A stretch of 64,000 nucleotides of DNA from Austropuccinia psidii (GCA_023105745.1 JALGQZ010000005.1:1116001-1180000); one strand, 5' to 3'; shown: positions 32,681 through 45,391, numbered from the stretch's first letter. Translations and numbers: made by a program. The notes: generated by a model not told the origin, from the letters alone.

Positions 32681-32944
32681 TTACATCAAAAACTCACTAT
32701 TAGTCATATTCTCTGCCTTCTGTATGCTATTACTTATATCCAAGTTAATTAATTCAGAAGAAATTGGTTCAGGTTGATTATTATGAGTTATAATAATTGT
32801 ACTATTATTGTCAGAATTCACAGTACTTGCAGGAATAATTCTTATCACTGTTGAGGCTGTTTCAATATTTTCTTGTCTGAGTACATTGTCAGACAATAAA
32901 ATTAATGAAAAATCCAATTGATTAAGTAAAAAATATTGTTTCAA
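32681..32944 (-). other. A3 upstream open frame
   Basis: This open frame precedes gag. It matches the A5 upstream frame (56643-56858) over about 70 codons without frame shifts (RQENIETASTV, PEPISSELINLDIS), although A3 gag and pol are broken. There is no ATG at the conserved start, so it may be a leader exon or just short shared ancestry. Confidence 0.35.
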
Positions 32945-33103
32945 GAGAGAAATGACAACAACAAAGCCTCACTTATAATATGAAAAAAATTATTTTTTTT
33001 TATGGATTTTTTGAATTATAAGTATTTTTTATGTGTTTTCAAACTTTTCAATACAATAAAGAAGATTTAAAAAGAGTAAAAAATTATGTCACATGTAAAA
33101 TAT

Positions 33104-33118
33104 CACGGCTGGGCCCCT
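33104..33118 (-). promoter_or_regulatory. A3 primer binding site
   Basis: The coding strand reads TAGGGGCCCAGCCGTG, three bases after the LTR. This is the A5 site with one base changed. Confidence 0.6.
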
Positions 33119-33121
33119 AAA

Positions 33122-34820
33122 TGTAAGGTGTGGATATGAAACTTTGATTAAAAATCAAGTACTTTTCCTGTCCTAAAAATTTGTATAAGGTAAAATACAA
33201 ACAAAAAATAGTAATAAATGGTATTTTTAAGAGGAAACATTCCAATTTTATTGTTTTCAACTCTATAAGTATAAAAACCAATATTATAAAGATTTATTGT
33301 TTTACCAACAATAAACATTTATCCAAAAATACTCTATAAGACATATTTAAGGCTACAAAAGAAATTTCTCCAAGAACAATTTTAATTGGAATTGATTGAG
33401 AAAAGAGCTGCAAGAAATTAATTAAAAAAACATCTTTAAAAGTTATTTAAAGAGAAAAAACGCCTAAAAGTGACCAGAGTGAATTTGGAAACAAAGTGAC
33501 AAAGTTAACAGTGATGAAAGCTGCTTTAATTCACTTATGGGGTGGTCCAAGGGGAAAAATGACTATAATAGTTAGAAACAAATATTATAATGTTTTTTTC
33601 ATGTGGTTAAAAGGTTAAAAATGATATGAAAAGGGTGGTTAGAATCTTTTATTTATTTGTTTAACAGTGTTTAAACCAATTATAAAAGGAAAGATTCTAC
33701 CATGAAGAGAAATGTGGGGCAAAGAAGACATTCTTTTATAGCAATCAATTTTGTTACTCCACAGGTGGAATTCACTCTTGCCAGTCGTGAAAAACACTCT
33801 GATAACTCAAAAGCCAATCATGGCATCATTAAACCCTGGTTTAGATCAAAAAATGGTTGATTTTAGCCATTTTAGACCCTTAAATCAGCCATTACTAGAG
33901 TAATACTGGGTATAGAGCCTTCAAAACACGTCAGAATGTGTTTAAGAGAGGTAGAAACCAGGGAAGACTGTTTTTACTAAGACCTTTTAGCTTAAGGGTA
34001 GTTTTACCCTCTTGGAAACAGTTAAAACTGCCCTGGTTGGTATCAAACCCTCATCATCATTTGAGTCACAGACCCTGTGACTCAATTCCAGGCCAAAAGT
34101 GAAAAACAATTGTGTGGATTACAACATCCCATGCCTTTCACCAAGGATTTTGGGGGTCTGGCTCCCCCTTGGAGCTAGAGTACCTTTCCCCCCCAGAATT
34201 AATCTTTCCAAGTGAGTTTTTTCTTTAATTCCTCATCATGTAATACACTTGTAATTTATGCATAAAATTAAATTGAGTTTCAAAGTACACAACTGTAATA
34301 ATCAATACCTCATATTTAAATTACAGTTCACTTATGTAATTCACACGCACATTGTGACATTTAAATTGAAACTACTTCTATTCCTCATAACTTCTAAACT
34401 ACACACAACACCTCAATTTTAACACAAAAATTGATGGTTAACCCCACATGTGGTGTGAATTACATGAAGGCTTTGAGGATTTTCAACTTTTGTACAGAAA
34501 ATACTAAAAAATCAATTTAAGCTTATTTAGAATTGAGTTACAGAAATTTACCCAGAGGCCAAAAATATTTTAATTTCATTAATTTTGTTTAAAATTCATT
34601 TTTATTTAATTTTTTCAAGTAAAAATGCATTTTCATAACATAAAAGTTTAATATCATTTTTATTTGAAATTATAATTACATTTTCATTTTTGTATATAAA
34701 TTCTTATTTATATTTTAATTTTTATTCTGATAATAGAAATAAATTTATTTCATTTGTAATTGTATCTTATTTTGTTATTTGTGGCCTTTTGGGTATATGA
34801 AAATACCTCCAAGGCTCACA
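33122..34820 (-). repeat. A3 5' LTR (1699 bp)
   Basis: On + it runs from TGTAAGGTGTGGATATG to AAGGCTCACA and matches the A5 LTRs over its whole length with scattered changes. The next five bases are CTTGA; the matching left copy was lost with the 3' half of A3. Confidence 0.92.
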
Positions 34821-34868
34821 CTTGATTTTGTTACTATGATCAAGAGTCTCATAGCCAAACCTTACAGC
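34821..34868 (+). repeat. A4: terminal scrap of a family A LTR
   Basis: ACTTGATTTTG, then TCAAGAGTCTCATAGCCAA and ACCTTACA, follow the last 50 bases of A2 and A1 LTRs (TTTCATATCCACACCTTACA). They lie directly against an RT gene of family B, so a + strand LTR once ended here and A3 was inserted near its end. The match is short. Confidence 0.5.
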
Positions 34869-35376
34869 CTTCAGAACCACATATGGTAGTTTTGAGTATT
34901 TTTTTGATTCTCTTTGGCTTAACCAATGATCCTTCTTCATTCCAGAATCCTTTAAATTTTATCATTGTAGATTTCTTGGACATCTGTGTTGTAGTTTATT
35001 TAAATGATATTTAGGTGTTCTCAAGCACTGATGAAGAGCATTTCAAACATGTGGGCACTGTCCACTAAGGGATGAGGGACAATAATTGTTTTGCCAAAAC
35101 CTCAAAGTGTGGAATACATTGGCTATCTTGTTTCAAGTGACGACCTCAAGATTAATTCTTCAAAATTTCCAAAAATCCGCAAGTGGCCTCAGCCCAACAA
35201 CATAAAGCCTCTTCAATCATTTCTTGGCTTTGCCAATCTCTATCATTGTTTTATTGAAAATTTTTTCAAAGAAATCACTTCTCTGACTTCCTTTCTTGAA
35301 AAAAATTCACCCTTCATCTTCAATGAGGAAGCTCTTAGACGGTTTCAATTACTCAAAGAACCATTTACCACTTCCC
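34869..35376 (+). pseudogene. pol: B4 RT fragment, left part
   Basis: This is decayed + strand reverse transcriptase of family B: FRTTYGSFEY at the left end, then in another frame VVVYLND (YLND where YLDD is expected), DEEHFKHVGTV, FAKTSK and, at 35091-35380, VEYIGYLVSSDDLKIN and LQSFLGFANLYHCFIENF. Several stops and frame shifts are present. It is cut at 35376 by B5 and resumes at 45392 with RNase H. Confidence 0.85.
35372..35376. repeat. Target site duplication of B5 (left copy)
   Basis: TTCCC lies here and again at 45392-45396, flanking B5 exactly. Confidence 0.92.
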
Positions 35377-37078
35377 TGTCACAGGGGCTCTTATGGAAGC
35401 AAGAGGGACTGGCACTCAGGAATCAAGAACTCACTTGAAGGGCTCCAAAAGATGATAAGAAATACTATGGAATATATTTCTTAAGCAGGAATAAGAGAAA
35501 GGACAAATATGCCAAAGATAACAAAGAATAAGAAGAGTGAAGCCAGAGGCCAAAATAAAAGGAAGCCAAAAGCCAAGAAGCCAACCAAGTGAATCCTCAA
35601 TTCACTGTTTCAACCTTCCAGAAAGAACAATGGAATTAATAAAGGATATGACCACCAATATCCACTGACAGGCGAAGAAAGAAAGAGAAAAAGGTGCTAA
35701 TGCCTGACTTAAGATTATCAGTATTAACTTTAATAATGTAAAAAAAAATAAGGATAAAAATAAATCCAATATATTAATTAACTGGGGAAAAAGTCCCCAG
35801 GTGCTGAAAGGTGGCCAGTATATGTGAAAAACTGAAAGATTGATCCTGAAGGTGGATCACCGGCTGTATTGTCCGAATCGGGCCAATACAGCTCTGGCCA
35901 TCTTGAATTTGAACTGTGTGATTGAGTTCCCACATTGGAATATGAATTGGCCCAATTGGGCCAAGTACATACAGGTTGATTGATTGCCGCCTGTATGAAC
36001 CAATTGAGTTGTCCAGGGAGTATTGAAATACTTGATACCTTTAAAACCAATTGAAATGATGGAATACCTCTGAGAATGAACCTTGGAAGAATCCTGAATG
36101 AGAGTACCAACCCAAATCCTGTATAGCCAGGTGGTTGGAGTCCTTGAATGGTCTTCTGCTTGCCACCATAGATTACCAAACTGATGAGTCCAAAAGTCCT
36201 CCTTCGAAATGGGCGTTGGATTTTGGTGCCTTGAGTTGAGAAGATATAATTGAGTCCTGAAAACGTCACCATTGAATTGCAGAGCAAAAATGGTGCATAA
36301 TGGTATATAACACCATATATGCACCACTCCTGCATCCTTGAGTATGGAGTGCATGGAGGAGTGGAAATATCTTCCTTAAGTTGAAGGAAAAGCTTGATGA
36401 CCTCATTTGGTGGCCCCTGGTGGTTGGAAGAGGCCATGACGGAGATATTGGTCTATAGTGGTCCATGGCCAAAAATGAGTCCTACGTGATTTATGGCCAA
36501 AAAGGTGTCCAAGGCGTTTTTGGCCAATTTTGGGTCCAAGGGAAATATGGCCAATTTTGGCTCAGGTGGGCCCAGATGTGGTTTTGGGACCCGCCTGGCC
36601 TTGGGGGCTAGGTGGCTGCCCCCTTTGGCCCCTTTTGGCCTCATTGAATTAGGCCAAAAGGGGCCTAAAAGGCCTGCGACCGCGGCCCACGGACCGTACG
36701 GACCGTAGGGGGCCTAAATGGCCCAAGACCCCCTAATGAAAAGGGGGGGCTGGATCCACTGGTGGTGGCTAGGGGGCCTGGGGACCCCTAGAAGACAAAA
36801 AGGACCCCCCAGCCGCAAAATCAATGATGAAGGCCTGGGGGTTGGTGAGGTGTGAATTGGCCAAGAGGGCCAATGACAGCAGGATATGGCCTGAGGCCAT
36901 AAAAGATGATGGAGGCCATAAATGGCCATTGAAATGGGTTGTGGCGTAAGAGCCATTGAACACCCAAAAAGGGGACAATTCGCCATAGATGATATGACGT
37001 GGCCAATTGGCCCCAACTTGGCTCCAGGTTGGATTGCCGCAACCATCAAGGAGGAGGGTCAAACTCATGGTTGTGACA
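35377..37078 (-). repeat. B5 3' LTR (1702 bp)
   Basis: On + it runs from TGTCACAGGGGCTC to GGTTGTGACA. It pairs with 43678-45391, showing clear substitutions and small length changes, so B5 is older than A1 and A5. It contains the self-primer match (35770-35783), the 15-bp hairpin (36627-36665) and CGGNCCG palindromes (about 36671-36710). Confidence 0.94.
36627..36665. repeat. 15-bp hairpin in B5 3' LTR
   Basis: It has the same arms as in B1 (GGCCCCTTTTGGCCT / AGGCCAAAAGGGGCC), with one loop base changed. Confidence 0.75.
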
Positions 37079-37090
37079 GTACCCCCCTAC
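37079..37090 (-). promoter_or_regulatory. B5 polypurine tract
   Basis: The coding strand reads TAGGGGGGTAC against the LTR start. It is a polypurine run in the expected place. Confidence 0.7.
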
Positions 37091-37859
37091 CTTGAATGGT
37101 GAGATCCTGAGCACCAAGATGAGGTAGAAGCCTGTTGGGGCAATTGAGATGGATTTGACGGAGGGATTCCAGAGGCATTGAATCTTTAAAAGAAAAATTG
37201 AACTGATAAACTTGTTGGCATATGAATTGAGGTTGACTTGGTCTTCTCTTGACATTTGGCTTTGACAATGTTGAAGACGTGATTTGACATAAAAATTTGG
37301 CATTAAAGAGTTATAAGAAAAGAATTTTGAGAAAAATATAAAGAATAAAAGAGAAAGAAAAAGAAAAATAAAAGAGAAATGAATTTCAAAGAGGACTCCA
37401 ATCTTCATCACGGATTACGACAGTTGATCTTGAAAGTAGCCAAGGACCTGCATAAAAGAATTTGATGCCAGGTGCTCACACAGTGGCCAAGGTGATGTTT
37501 TGACAGATTGTAGACCCCTCAGGGAAGTGCACACCAGGAGAGGAACTTACTTTTAGAAGTTGCCAATCCTGCCAGTGCCATAAATAAGAATATAAATTGT
37601 ATTAAGGAGTGTCTTGAATTGGATAACTTGGAAAGAAAAATGAAATTGAATGGTCCATTTGCCCAAGTGAAAAAATGGCCATAATTTTGGAATTGATGTT
37701 GAAAGCCAGGCCAACAAATCTGTGTCCAAATTGCAAAAGTGCTCACAGAGTGGCCAACGTGATGCTTACAACAAGGAGGAGTAGAATACACCTAAAGGTG
37801 CATACCAGGAGTGGGACTTACTTTTGGTAATTCCTCTCCCCACCAAGCACCATGAAAGA
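37091..37859 (-). other. B5 3' untranslated region with duplicated module
   Basis: Two copies of a roughly 110-base module lie at 37471-37582 and 37739-37853. Shared blocks on + are GTGCTCACA, AGTGGCCAA, GTGATG, ACCAGGAG and GGAACTTACTTTT or GGGACTTACTTTT, ending AGTGCCATAAA or AGCACCATGAAA. The pair is kept in B3, B4 and B6. The role is unknown. Confidence 0.6.
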
Positions 37860-40800
37860 TCAAGCTTTTAAAGAACTGGGTCCAAGCTTTTCAGGATACA
37901 GAGAATGGAAATCTTTGACAATATCAGGACAATTCTTGAGGTTTTCGGCTGGTTCCCAAGTGGATCTTTCTGGGTCTTGACTGAAACCTTTCCATTCCAC
38001 CAGATACCATAACCTTCTCCCCTTGAGCTTAGAATCCAGTACTTGAGAAACTTCCCATTCCTCTTCTTCTTCAATGGTAATTGGAGGAGGAGGCTCTTGA
38101 TGCTGATTCGGGATTGTTGATGTCTTTACTGGTTCCAAGAGTGAGATATGGAAGACTGGGTGGATGGATTTCCATTGAGATGGAAGCTTGAGGTGGTAAG
38201 CATGGGAACTGACTTTCTTCAAGATTGGAAAAGGACCCAACCATCTTTTGGATAGTTTTTTGGTGGGTCTGGTTAATTTGATATTCTTGGAGGAGAGCCA
38301 TACCATGTCACCAGGATTGAAAACAGGTGGACTTGCTCTACCTTTATCTGCATACCTATTAAACCAGTTTATGGAAGCTTCAAGTTCTCTCTTGACATCT
38401 TGCTGTACTGATTGGATTTTTGTTGATAACTTTCCAGCAGGAGTGTCTTGAGTGATGTGAACTGAATCAAAATTTGGATCTCTTCCATAAACAGTGAAAA
38501 ACAGGGATTGCTTGGTTGAAGAGTGATCAGCATTATTGTAGGCAAATTCAGCCAGAGGGAGCCAGGTGTTCCAATCATCTTGATGATAACTGACATAAAT
38601 CCAAAGATACTGTTCTAGTATCTGATTTACCCTCTCTGTCTGTCCATCAGTTTCTGGATGGTAAGCAGTTGACAAGTCTCTTGAAATCTTGAGCTGCTGA
38701 CAAAGATTGGTCCAAAAGGAAGAAACGAAGAGTGAACCTCTATCACTGACAATGCTTAACGGAAGGCCATGCTTTGAAAAGATATTCTTGATGAATAAAT
38801 GGGCCAAGTCCAGGGAAGTGATTGAAGACATTGTTGGAATAAAAACCGCCATTTTTGAGAATCTGTCCACTATGACCAGGATTGAATCAAAGGAATTGGA
38901 TAGCGGCAGTTGAGTGATGAAGTCCATTGAAAGACAGATCCAAGGACCATTTGGAATTGGAAGAGGTTTGAGGAATCCAAACTTCTTATGGTGAATATTC
39001 TTGTTTCTTGAGCACTGTTGACAGGATGAAACATAATCCTTTATAAATTGAGTCATGCCGGACCAGTGAAAATCCCGCTTGACAAGCTTGAGAGTCTTCT
39101 CTTGGCCAGGGTGGCCAGCTAGAGGAGAATTGTGACGCTTTTGAAGAATACTAAGTTGAATTGTGGAGTCATTTGGGACTACCACCCGATCTTTGAAGAG
39201 AAGAAGTTGGGAAAAGGAATCAAGAGAATAATCTTGAACAGATTTACCTTTACCCAAATCTTCAAGGATACTTCTGTACTGGGGATCTTGCCATAACTTC
39301 TTCTGGATTGAATCAATCAAATTTGAAAAATATTCCACCTTGACTGCAAAAAACTTTGAGGGTTGAACTTCATCTTGCTTAATGAGTTGCTGAAAATTCA
39401 TTGGATTCTTGGTGATGAAATCCTCCCCCCTCTCTGGATAAAGGTCGTCCCGACGTGATAAGGCATCCGGAAGAGTAGCTAGGCGGCCAGGGCGGTAAGT
39501 GATTGAGAAATGAAATTCAGAAAGGAATTCAGCCCAACGGGCTTGACGGCAAGTGAGTACTTTGGAGGTCATGAAGTATTGAAGGGACAAGTGATCGGTG
39601 AGAACTTCAAAAGGGGAAGCCAGTGAAAGAAGAAAAGCCCTTTAGCGCTTGAGAGCCCAGACGATACCAAGGAGTTCCTTGTCATGAATTTCATAATTGA
39701 GCTCTGCTGGGATAAGCTTGCGGCTGTCGAATGCAATGGGATGTTTTCCTGAATCAGAGACCTGACTCAGTACAGCACCCAAAGCATAATCCGATGCGTC
39801 GGTCTCTACAATGGTGGGTAGAGAAGGGTTGAAGTGGGAAAGGATTGGAGCGGTGGTGAAAGCCTCTTTGAGTTGGTGAAACTGACTAAGAGCTTCCTCA
39901 TTGAGGGGAAAACAGGAATCTTTGTTGAGGAAACTAGTGAGTGAACTGATTTTCTTTGAATAATTCTTGATGACGCGGCGGTAGAAGTTGGCAAAGCCAA
40001 GGAAGGATTGAAGAGCCTTGAGATTTCTTGGAGGTGGCCAATTGAGAATCTGCTGGACTTTTGCTTGGTCCATCTTGAGGCCTTCAGAAGAAACTACATA
40101 AACAAGGTATTCCACGCTTGTAACATGAAACAGGAATTTGGACGCCTTAGCAAAAAGGTTATTGGCTCTGAGTCTGGAAAGAACAGTGGACACATGAATG
40201 ACATGTTCTTCCTCAGATTTGGAAAAGACCATAATGTCATCCAAATAAACCACAACATAAACATCGAGAAGATCTTGAAAGATATCATTGACAAGATTTT
40301 GAAAAGAAGCAGGAGCATTGGTGAGCCCAAATGGCATAACCAAGTACTCATAACTGCCATATTTAGTTCTAAAACAAGTCAAATGTTCATCACCCTCCTT
40401 GATTCTGAGCAGGTTATATGCACCACGCAAATCAATCTTGGAGAAGATAGAAGAACCATTAAGGAAATTGAGAAGCTGATTCATAGGCGGAACAGGATAC
40501 TTGTTCTTCCTAGTAACAGCATTGAGTTTGCGGTAATCAACACACAAACGGAGGCCACCATCTTTCTTCTTGATGAAAAGAACAGATGCTCCTGTTGAAG
40601 AGGAGCTTGGCCGGATGAAACCTTTCTCTACATTCTCTGAAATGTAGGCCCTGAGTGTATCTGACTCTTTTTTGGATAAAGAGTAGATCACCCCAACTGG
40701 AGGTAGAGACCCCTCCAGCTTGATATGATGATCACAGGTGCGGTGAGGAGGAAGTTTCTCTGCTTTCACCTTGTAGAATACATCCAAGTATTGGTGATAG

Positions 40801-41581
40801 ACAGAAGGAACAACCTTCATCACGGTTTCTACTTCTTCTGGCTCTTCCTCTTCATCCCACAACTCCTCCAGGGAGTCATGATAAGATGAAGGAGGAAGGT
40901 CCATATTCCCAAATAAGAGGTGAAGTGAAGATACAGAATTATCTTCTCCAACATCTTGAATCTCTTTGAAGACTTCAGCTCTAGGAGATAGTAATGACTG
41001 TGGGGAATGAAGGGAAGGAATATGGACAGAAGATGGAAATGATGGTGTTCTAGAATCACTAACCACAGCTGCACAAGATTTGGAAGAAGAAAGGTCATTA
41101 CGTACAGAATTAGAAGGATCAGAATAGTCCAAATGATCAGGATTAAAGGTGATCAGCCCTTGCCTCCAATCAATAGAAGGACTAAAATGATTGAGAAAGT
41201 CAAAGCCCAATATGAGGTCTTCTCCCTTGGAAGTATCAATGACTAAAAAGTCCCATTCAAAGCTTGGGAAGGAAGGGAGCTCAACCATATATCTGGTATG
41301 GTGAGTCACAAATAAGGAAGGAGACTCAGAGGAGTCAAGAATGATAAGGGGAATCTTCTCTGGAAGTTCTGACGTAGTCAATGAGTACTTGTGAACAAAC
41401 TGCTTTGCAATAAATGAGTGTGTAGCACCAGAATCAATGAGAATACTGTAAAAAACATCAGAAAGAGAAGAAAAGACAAAACATTTAAGAGAATTTTTGA
41501 CACCAGTATTCAGAATGCACAATTGTGCTCTGGAAGGAAAACTGTGAAGACCATTGAACACAACATGATCTTCACTCAGGC
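37860..41581 (-). pseudogene. pol: B5 pol, complete but for one stop
   Basis: This is a full-length family B pol entered by the -1 shift at 41582-41588. Order: retropepsin D-S-G (41427-41435); RT with YLDD (40236-40247); RNase H ([16 protein letters not shown]); integrase zinc finger ([10 protein letters not shown] to CQQC); DDE core with SMDFITQLP (near 38922), SDRGSLFVSSFW (near 38740) and TDGQTERVNQIL (near 38640); C-terminal chromodomain (37860-38060, WYLVEWKGFSQDPERSTWEP). A single TAA at 39642-39644 replaces the tryptophan of ALKRW in RNase H; the frame is open on both sides. All catalytic residues I checked are present, so one codon separates it from a whole frame, beside the stop in its gag. 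Confidence 0.93.
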
Positions 41582-41588
41582 TTTTCCC
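41544..41588 (-). promoter_or_regulatory. B5 -1 ribosomal frameshift signal
   Basis: The heptamer GGGAAAA (41582-41588), the 6-base spacer containing the gag stop, and the 11-bp hairpin (41544-41575) are identical to B1, although flanking gag sequence differs (for example EFPSQ against SFPSQ). Confidence 0.8.
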
Positions 41589-42913
41589 TGGCTGGGAAAT
41601 TCGCCTGATGGTTGGGTAATCTTGTTTTGAGGCCTTTTGAAACAGGACTCAAGACTATGCTTCCCACCACAATAGGTACAAAGACCCTCTTTGATTCTTC
41701 TTTCTTTTTCAGAGTTCATGAGCTTGGAACCTTTATTCAACAAAGAAGAATGGGGCTTGTTCCTCTTCTGAAAATTCTTCTTCTTCTTTTGACCTGAGCT
41801 TGAAGAATTTTGAGGATGAGAAGAACTTGACTTTGAGGCTTCAGGTTTCTTCTCTTTATAATTATTCTTCTCCTTTTGCCTCTCATGGTACCTGGTATCA
41901 AGTTCCAGGGTAACATCCATTAAGTCTTGAAGAGAATCAATATTTGAAGGATGGCAGGCCAAGTGATCCAGAATCCTGGATGGCAATCCCTTCCTGAAAT
42001 GATGAATGAGAGCTCTTTCTCCCCAATCCCCAATTCTTGAAACCAAACTCCTGAAATCGGCTATGTATAGTGAAACATGGCAACCTTCTTTCATCCTAAG
42101 GCCATCCAACTCTGCTTCAGCTTTTCTAACTTCATTTGGGTCTCCAAATAAAGTGAAGAATTGGGATTTGAATAATGGCCAAGAATTGAGAAGATAACTT
42201 GAGTCTTGATTGGTGAGGTTAGAAAGATAAGGCTCAATCCATTTTGCAGCCCTGCCAATAAGAAATTAAATGGCATAAAGAACCTTCTTCCTGTCTTGAG
42301 AGAAGTTTTCCGGATCATTATGAAAGATAAGCTGGCATGACTGAATAAAGCTTTTGACTTTGAAGGGCTGAGTCCCATCAAAGCATTCTGGTGCCTTCAT
42401 AGATGGAGTCTTGAAGGCTGGTGGTCTTGATGAATCAGAAGAAGAAGCTGCTTGAAGATTGGCCATAATCTGAGTCATTTGCTGCATAATGGCCAATAAA
42501 GATGGTTCAGACTGATGAGAGACAGGCTGATCAGACTGGGCTAGAGTTGGTCTTCCAGTACCTTGGGATGCCCCCACCGGAGCAGGAACACCTTCAGTAC
42601 CTTCAGACTCGTCCTCTTCCACAGAATTCTCCTCCTCCTCTTCACCGTCTTGACCTGGACCTTTGAAAATAGTCCTTGACATGCCTGGAAAACCGCCAAC
42701 TACTCCTGCAAAAGAATTTGATCTTCTTGGCACTCTTCCTTCCTTCCTGGATGGTGCTGCTCCTTCCATGGGGGGTCCTCTATCTAATTGGGCCCTCAGT
42801 TGAGGAACTGCGGGGGTGCCATCAAGAGGAACTCTTGGAGTAGGAGTAAGAACAGCTCGAGTTCGAGCCTGGGATCTTGTCTGTCTTGCAGGAGGTGAGT
42901 GTTGGAGTGGCAT
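41576..42913 (-). pseudogene. gag: B5 gag with one internal stop
   Basis: The start is MPLQHSPPARQTRSQ at 42913. The layout is as in B1 gag: acidic run EEEENSVEEDES, capsid domain, zinc knuckle CTYCGGKHSLESC. A TAA at 42266-42268 replaces the serine of YATSFL. The rest of the frame is open down to the stop at 41576, within the frameshift signal. Confidence 0.9.
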
Positions 42914-43662
42914 GATTTAAATAAGAGTAAACTTTAAATAAAAGAATCAAAACTTGAACAAAACTTGAGGCAAAACCAAAATAGTCTTGAGGATAAAATC
43001 AAATCAAACCTTGAGGGGAAAAGATCAATGAATCAATTCAAGTCTTCAAGTACGTCAATCAATCAATCAGATGAGTCTTGAAGCCAAAGAATCAAAATCA
43101 ATGAAAATCTTGAAGTCAATAAAATCAATCAATCAAAATCAATGAAATCAAAATCTTGCAGTGAAAATCAATGAGTCAAATGAATTCTTGAGTCAAAGAT
43201 CAATTTATGTCAAAGTCTTGATGCGAAATTCAGCAAATCAATGGAAAAATCTTCAGGTCAATCAAATATCTTGAAGTCAATATTAATTATGTCAAAATCA
43301 GTCAATCAAATCAATTATCAAGTGAATTCTTCCTGAAATCAAAATTCTTGAAGAGAAAATCAAATTGAATCCTGATATGAAGAACGTGTCAGAATAATTT
43401 GATGAACAATCTAAAATCAAAAATAACAAGACAACTGAAATGAAGGATAAAATGAGATTGATGATTGAGATTAAGATTGAAAAGATAAACAGGGAATAAA
43501 ATTTGTGTCAGTTTTCAATTTTCAGAATGAAGAAATGAGTGAGAGAAAATTGAGAGGTGACAAAGAATCATTAATTTTCGTAAGCGTTAAAGAGTCATAA
43601 TTTCAATGAATGAATGAATGAAATGGATGAAGAATGAATGAATAGAATCAAAAGAAATTATG
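42914..43662 (-). other. B5 leader with iterated short repeats
   Basis: It has the same texture as the B1 leader: ATCAATCAATC tracts with TCTTGA units every few tens of bases. No gene is seen. Confidence 0.5.
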
Positions 43663-43676
43663 AGTTAATTAATATA
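43663..43676 (-). promoter_or_regulatory. B5 primer binding site, self-complementary to LTR
   Basis: The coding strand TATATTAATTAACT lies one base after the LTR. It is a perfect 14-base reverse complement of the coding-strand LTR segment at 44071-44084 and 35770-35783. Confidence 0.6.
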
Positions 43677-43677
43677 A

Positions 43678-45391
43678 TGTCACGGGGGCTCTTATGGAAG
43701 CAAGAGGGCCTGGCACTCAGGAATTAAGAACTCACTTGGAGGGCTCCAAAAGATGATAAGAAATACTATGGAATATATTTCTTAAGCAGGAATAAGAGAA
43801 AGGACAAATATGCCAAAGATAACACAGAATAAGAAGAGTGAAGCCAGAGGCCAAAATAAAAGCAAGCCAAAAGCCAAGAAGCCAACCAAGTGAATCCTCA
43901 ATTCACTTTTTCAACCTGCCAGAAAGAACAATGGAATTAGTAAAGGATATGACCACCAATATCCACTGACAGGCAAAGAAAGAAAGAGAAAAAGGTGCTA
44001 ATGACTGACTTAAGATTATCAGTATTAACTTTAATAATGTAAAAAAAAATAAGGATAAAAATAAATCCAATATATTAATTAACTGGGGAAAACGTCCCCA
44101 GGTGCTGAAAGGTGGCCAGTATATGTGCCAAACTGAAAGATTGATCCTGAAGGTGGATCACCGGCTGTATTGTCCGAATCGGGCCAATACAGTTCTGTCC
44201 ATCTTGAATTTAAACTGTGTGATTGAGTTCCCACAGTGGAATATGAATTGGCCCAATTGGGCCAAGTACATACAGGTTGATTGATTGCCGCCTGTATGAA
44301 CCAACTGAGTTGTCCAGGGAGTATTGAAATACTTGATACCTTGACAACTGATTGAAATGATGGAATACCTCTGAGAATGAACCTTGGAAGAATCCTGAAT
44401 GAGAGTACCAACCCAAATCCTGTATAGCCAGGTGGTTGGAGTCCTTGAATGGTCTTCTGCTTGCCACCATGGATTACCAAACTGATGAGTCCAAAAGTCC
44501 TCCTTCGAAATGGGCGTTGGATTTTGGTGCCTTGAGTTGAGAAGGTATAATTGAGTCCTGAAAACGCCACCATTGAATTGCTGAGCAAAAATGGTATATA
44601 ACACCATATATGCACCACTCCTGCATCCTTGAGTACGGAGTGCATGGAGGAGTGGAAAGATCTTCCTTAAGTTGAGGGAAAAGCTTGATGACCTGATTTG
44701 GTGGCCCCTGGTGGTTGGCAGAGGCCATGACAGAGATATTGGTTCATAGTGGTCCATGGCCAAAAATGAGTCCTACGTGATTTATGGCCAAAAAGGTGTC
44801 CAAGGCGTTTTTGGCCAATTTTGGGTCCAAGGGAAATATGGCCAATGTTGGCTCAGGTGGGCCCAGATGTGGTTTTGGGACCCACCTGGCCTTGGGGGCT
44901 AGGTGGTTGCCCCCTTTGGCCCCTTTTGGCCTCATTGGATTAGGCCAAAAGGGGCCTAAAAGGCCTGTGGGCCACAGCCCACGGACCGTACGGACCATAG
45001 GGGGGCCTAAATGGCCCAAAAAGGCCATTTAGGCCCAAGACCCCCTAATGAAAAGGGGGGGCCTGGATCCACTGGTGGTGGCTAGGGGGCCTGGGGACCC
45101 CTAGAAGATAAAAAGGACCCCCCAGGCCCAAAATCAATGATGAAGGCCTGGGGGTTGGTGAGGTGTGAATTGGCCAAGAGGGCCAATGACAGCAGGATAT
45201 GGCCTGAGGCCATAAAAGATGATGGAGGCCATAAATGGCCATTGAAATGGGTTGTGGCGTAAGAGCCATTGAACACTCAAAAAGGGGCCAATGGGCCATA
45301 GATGATATGACGTGGCCAATTGGCCCCAACTTGGCTCCAGGTTGGATTGCCGCAACCATCAAGGAGGAGGGTCAAACTCGTGGTTGTGACA
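43678..45391 (-). repeat. B5 5' LTR (1714 bp)
   Basis: On + it runs from TGTCACGGGGGCTC to GGTTGTGACA and is followed by TTCCC. It carries the TATA-like element (near 44120), the predicted transcript start (44071-44084), the abutting hairpin, the 15-bp hairpin (44918-44956) and a CGG/CCG block near 44965-45002. Confidence 0.94.
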
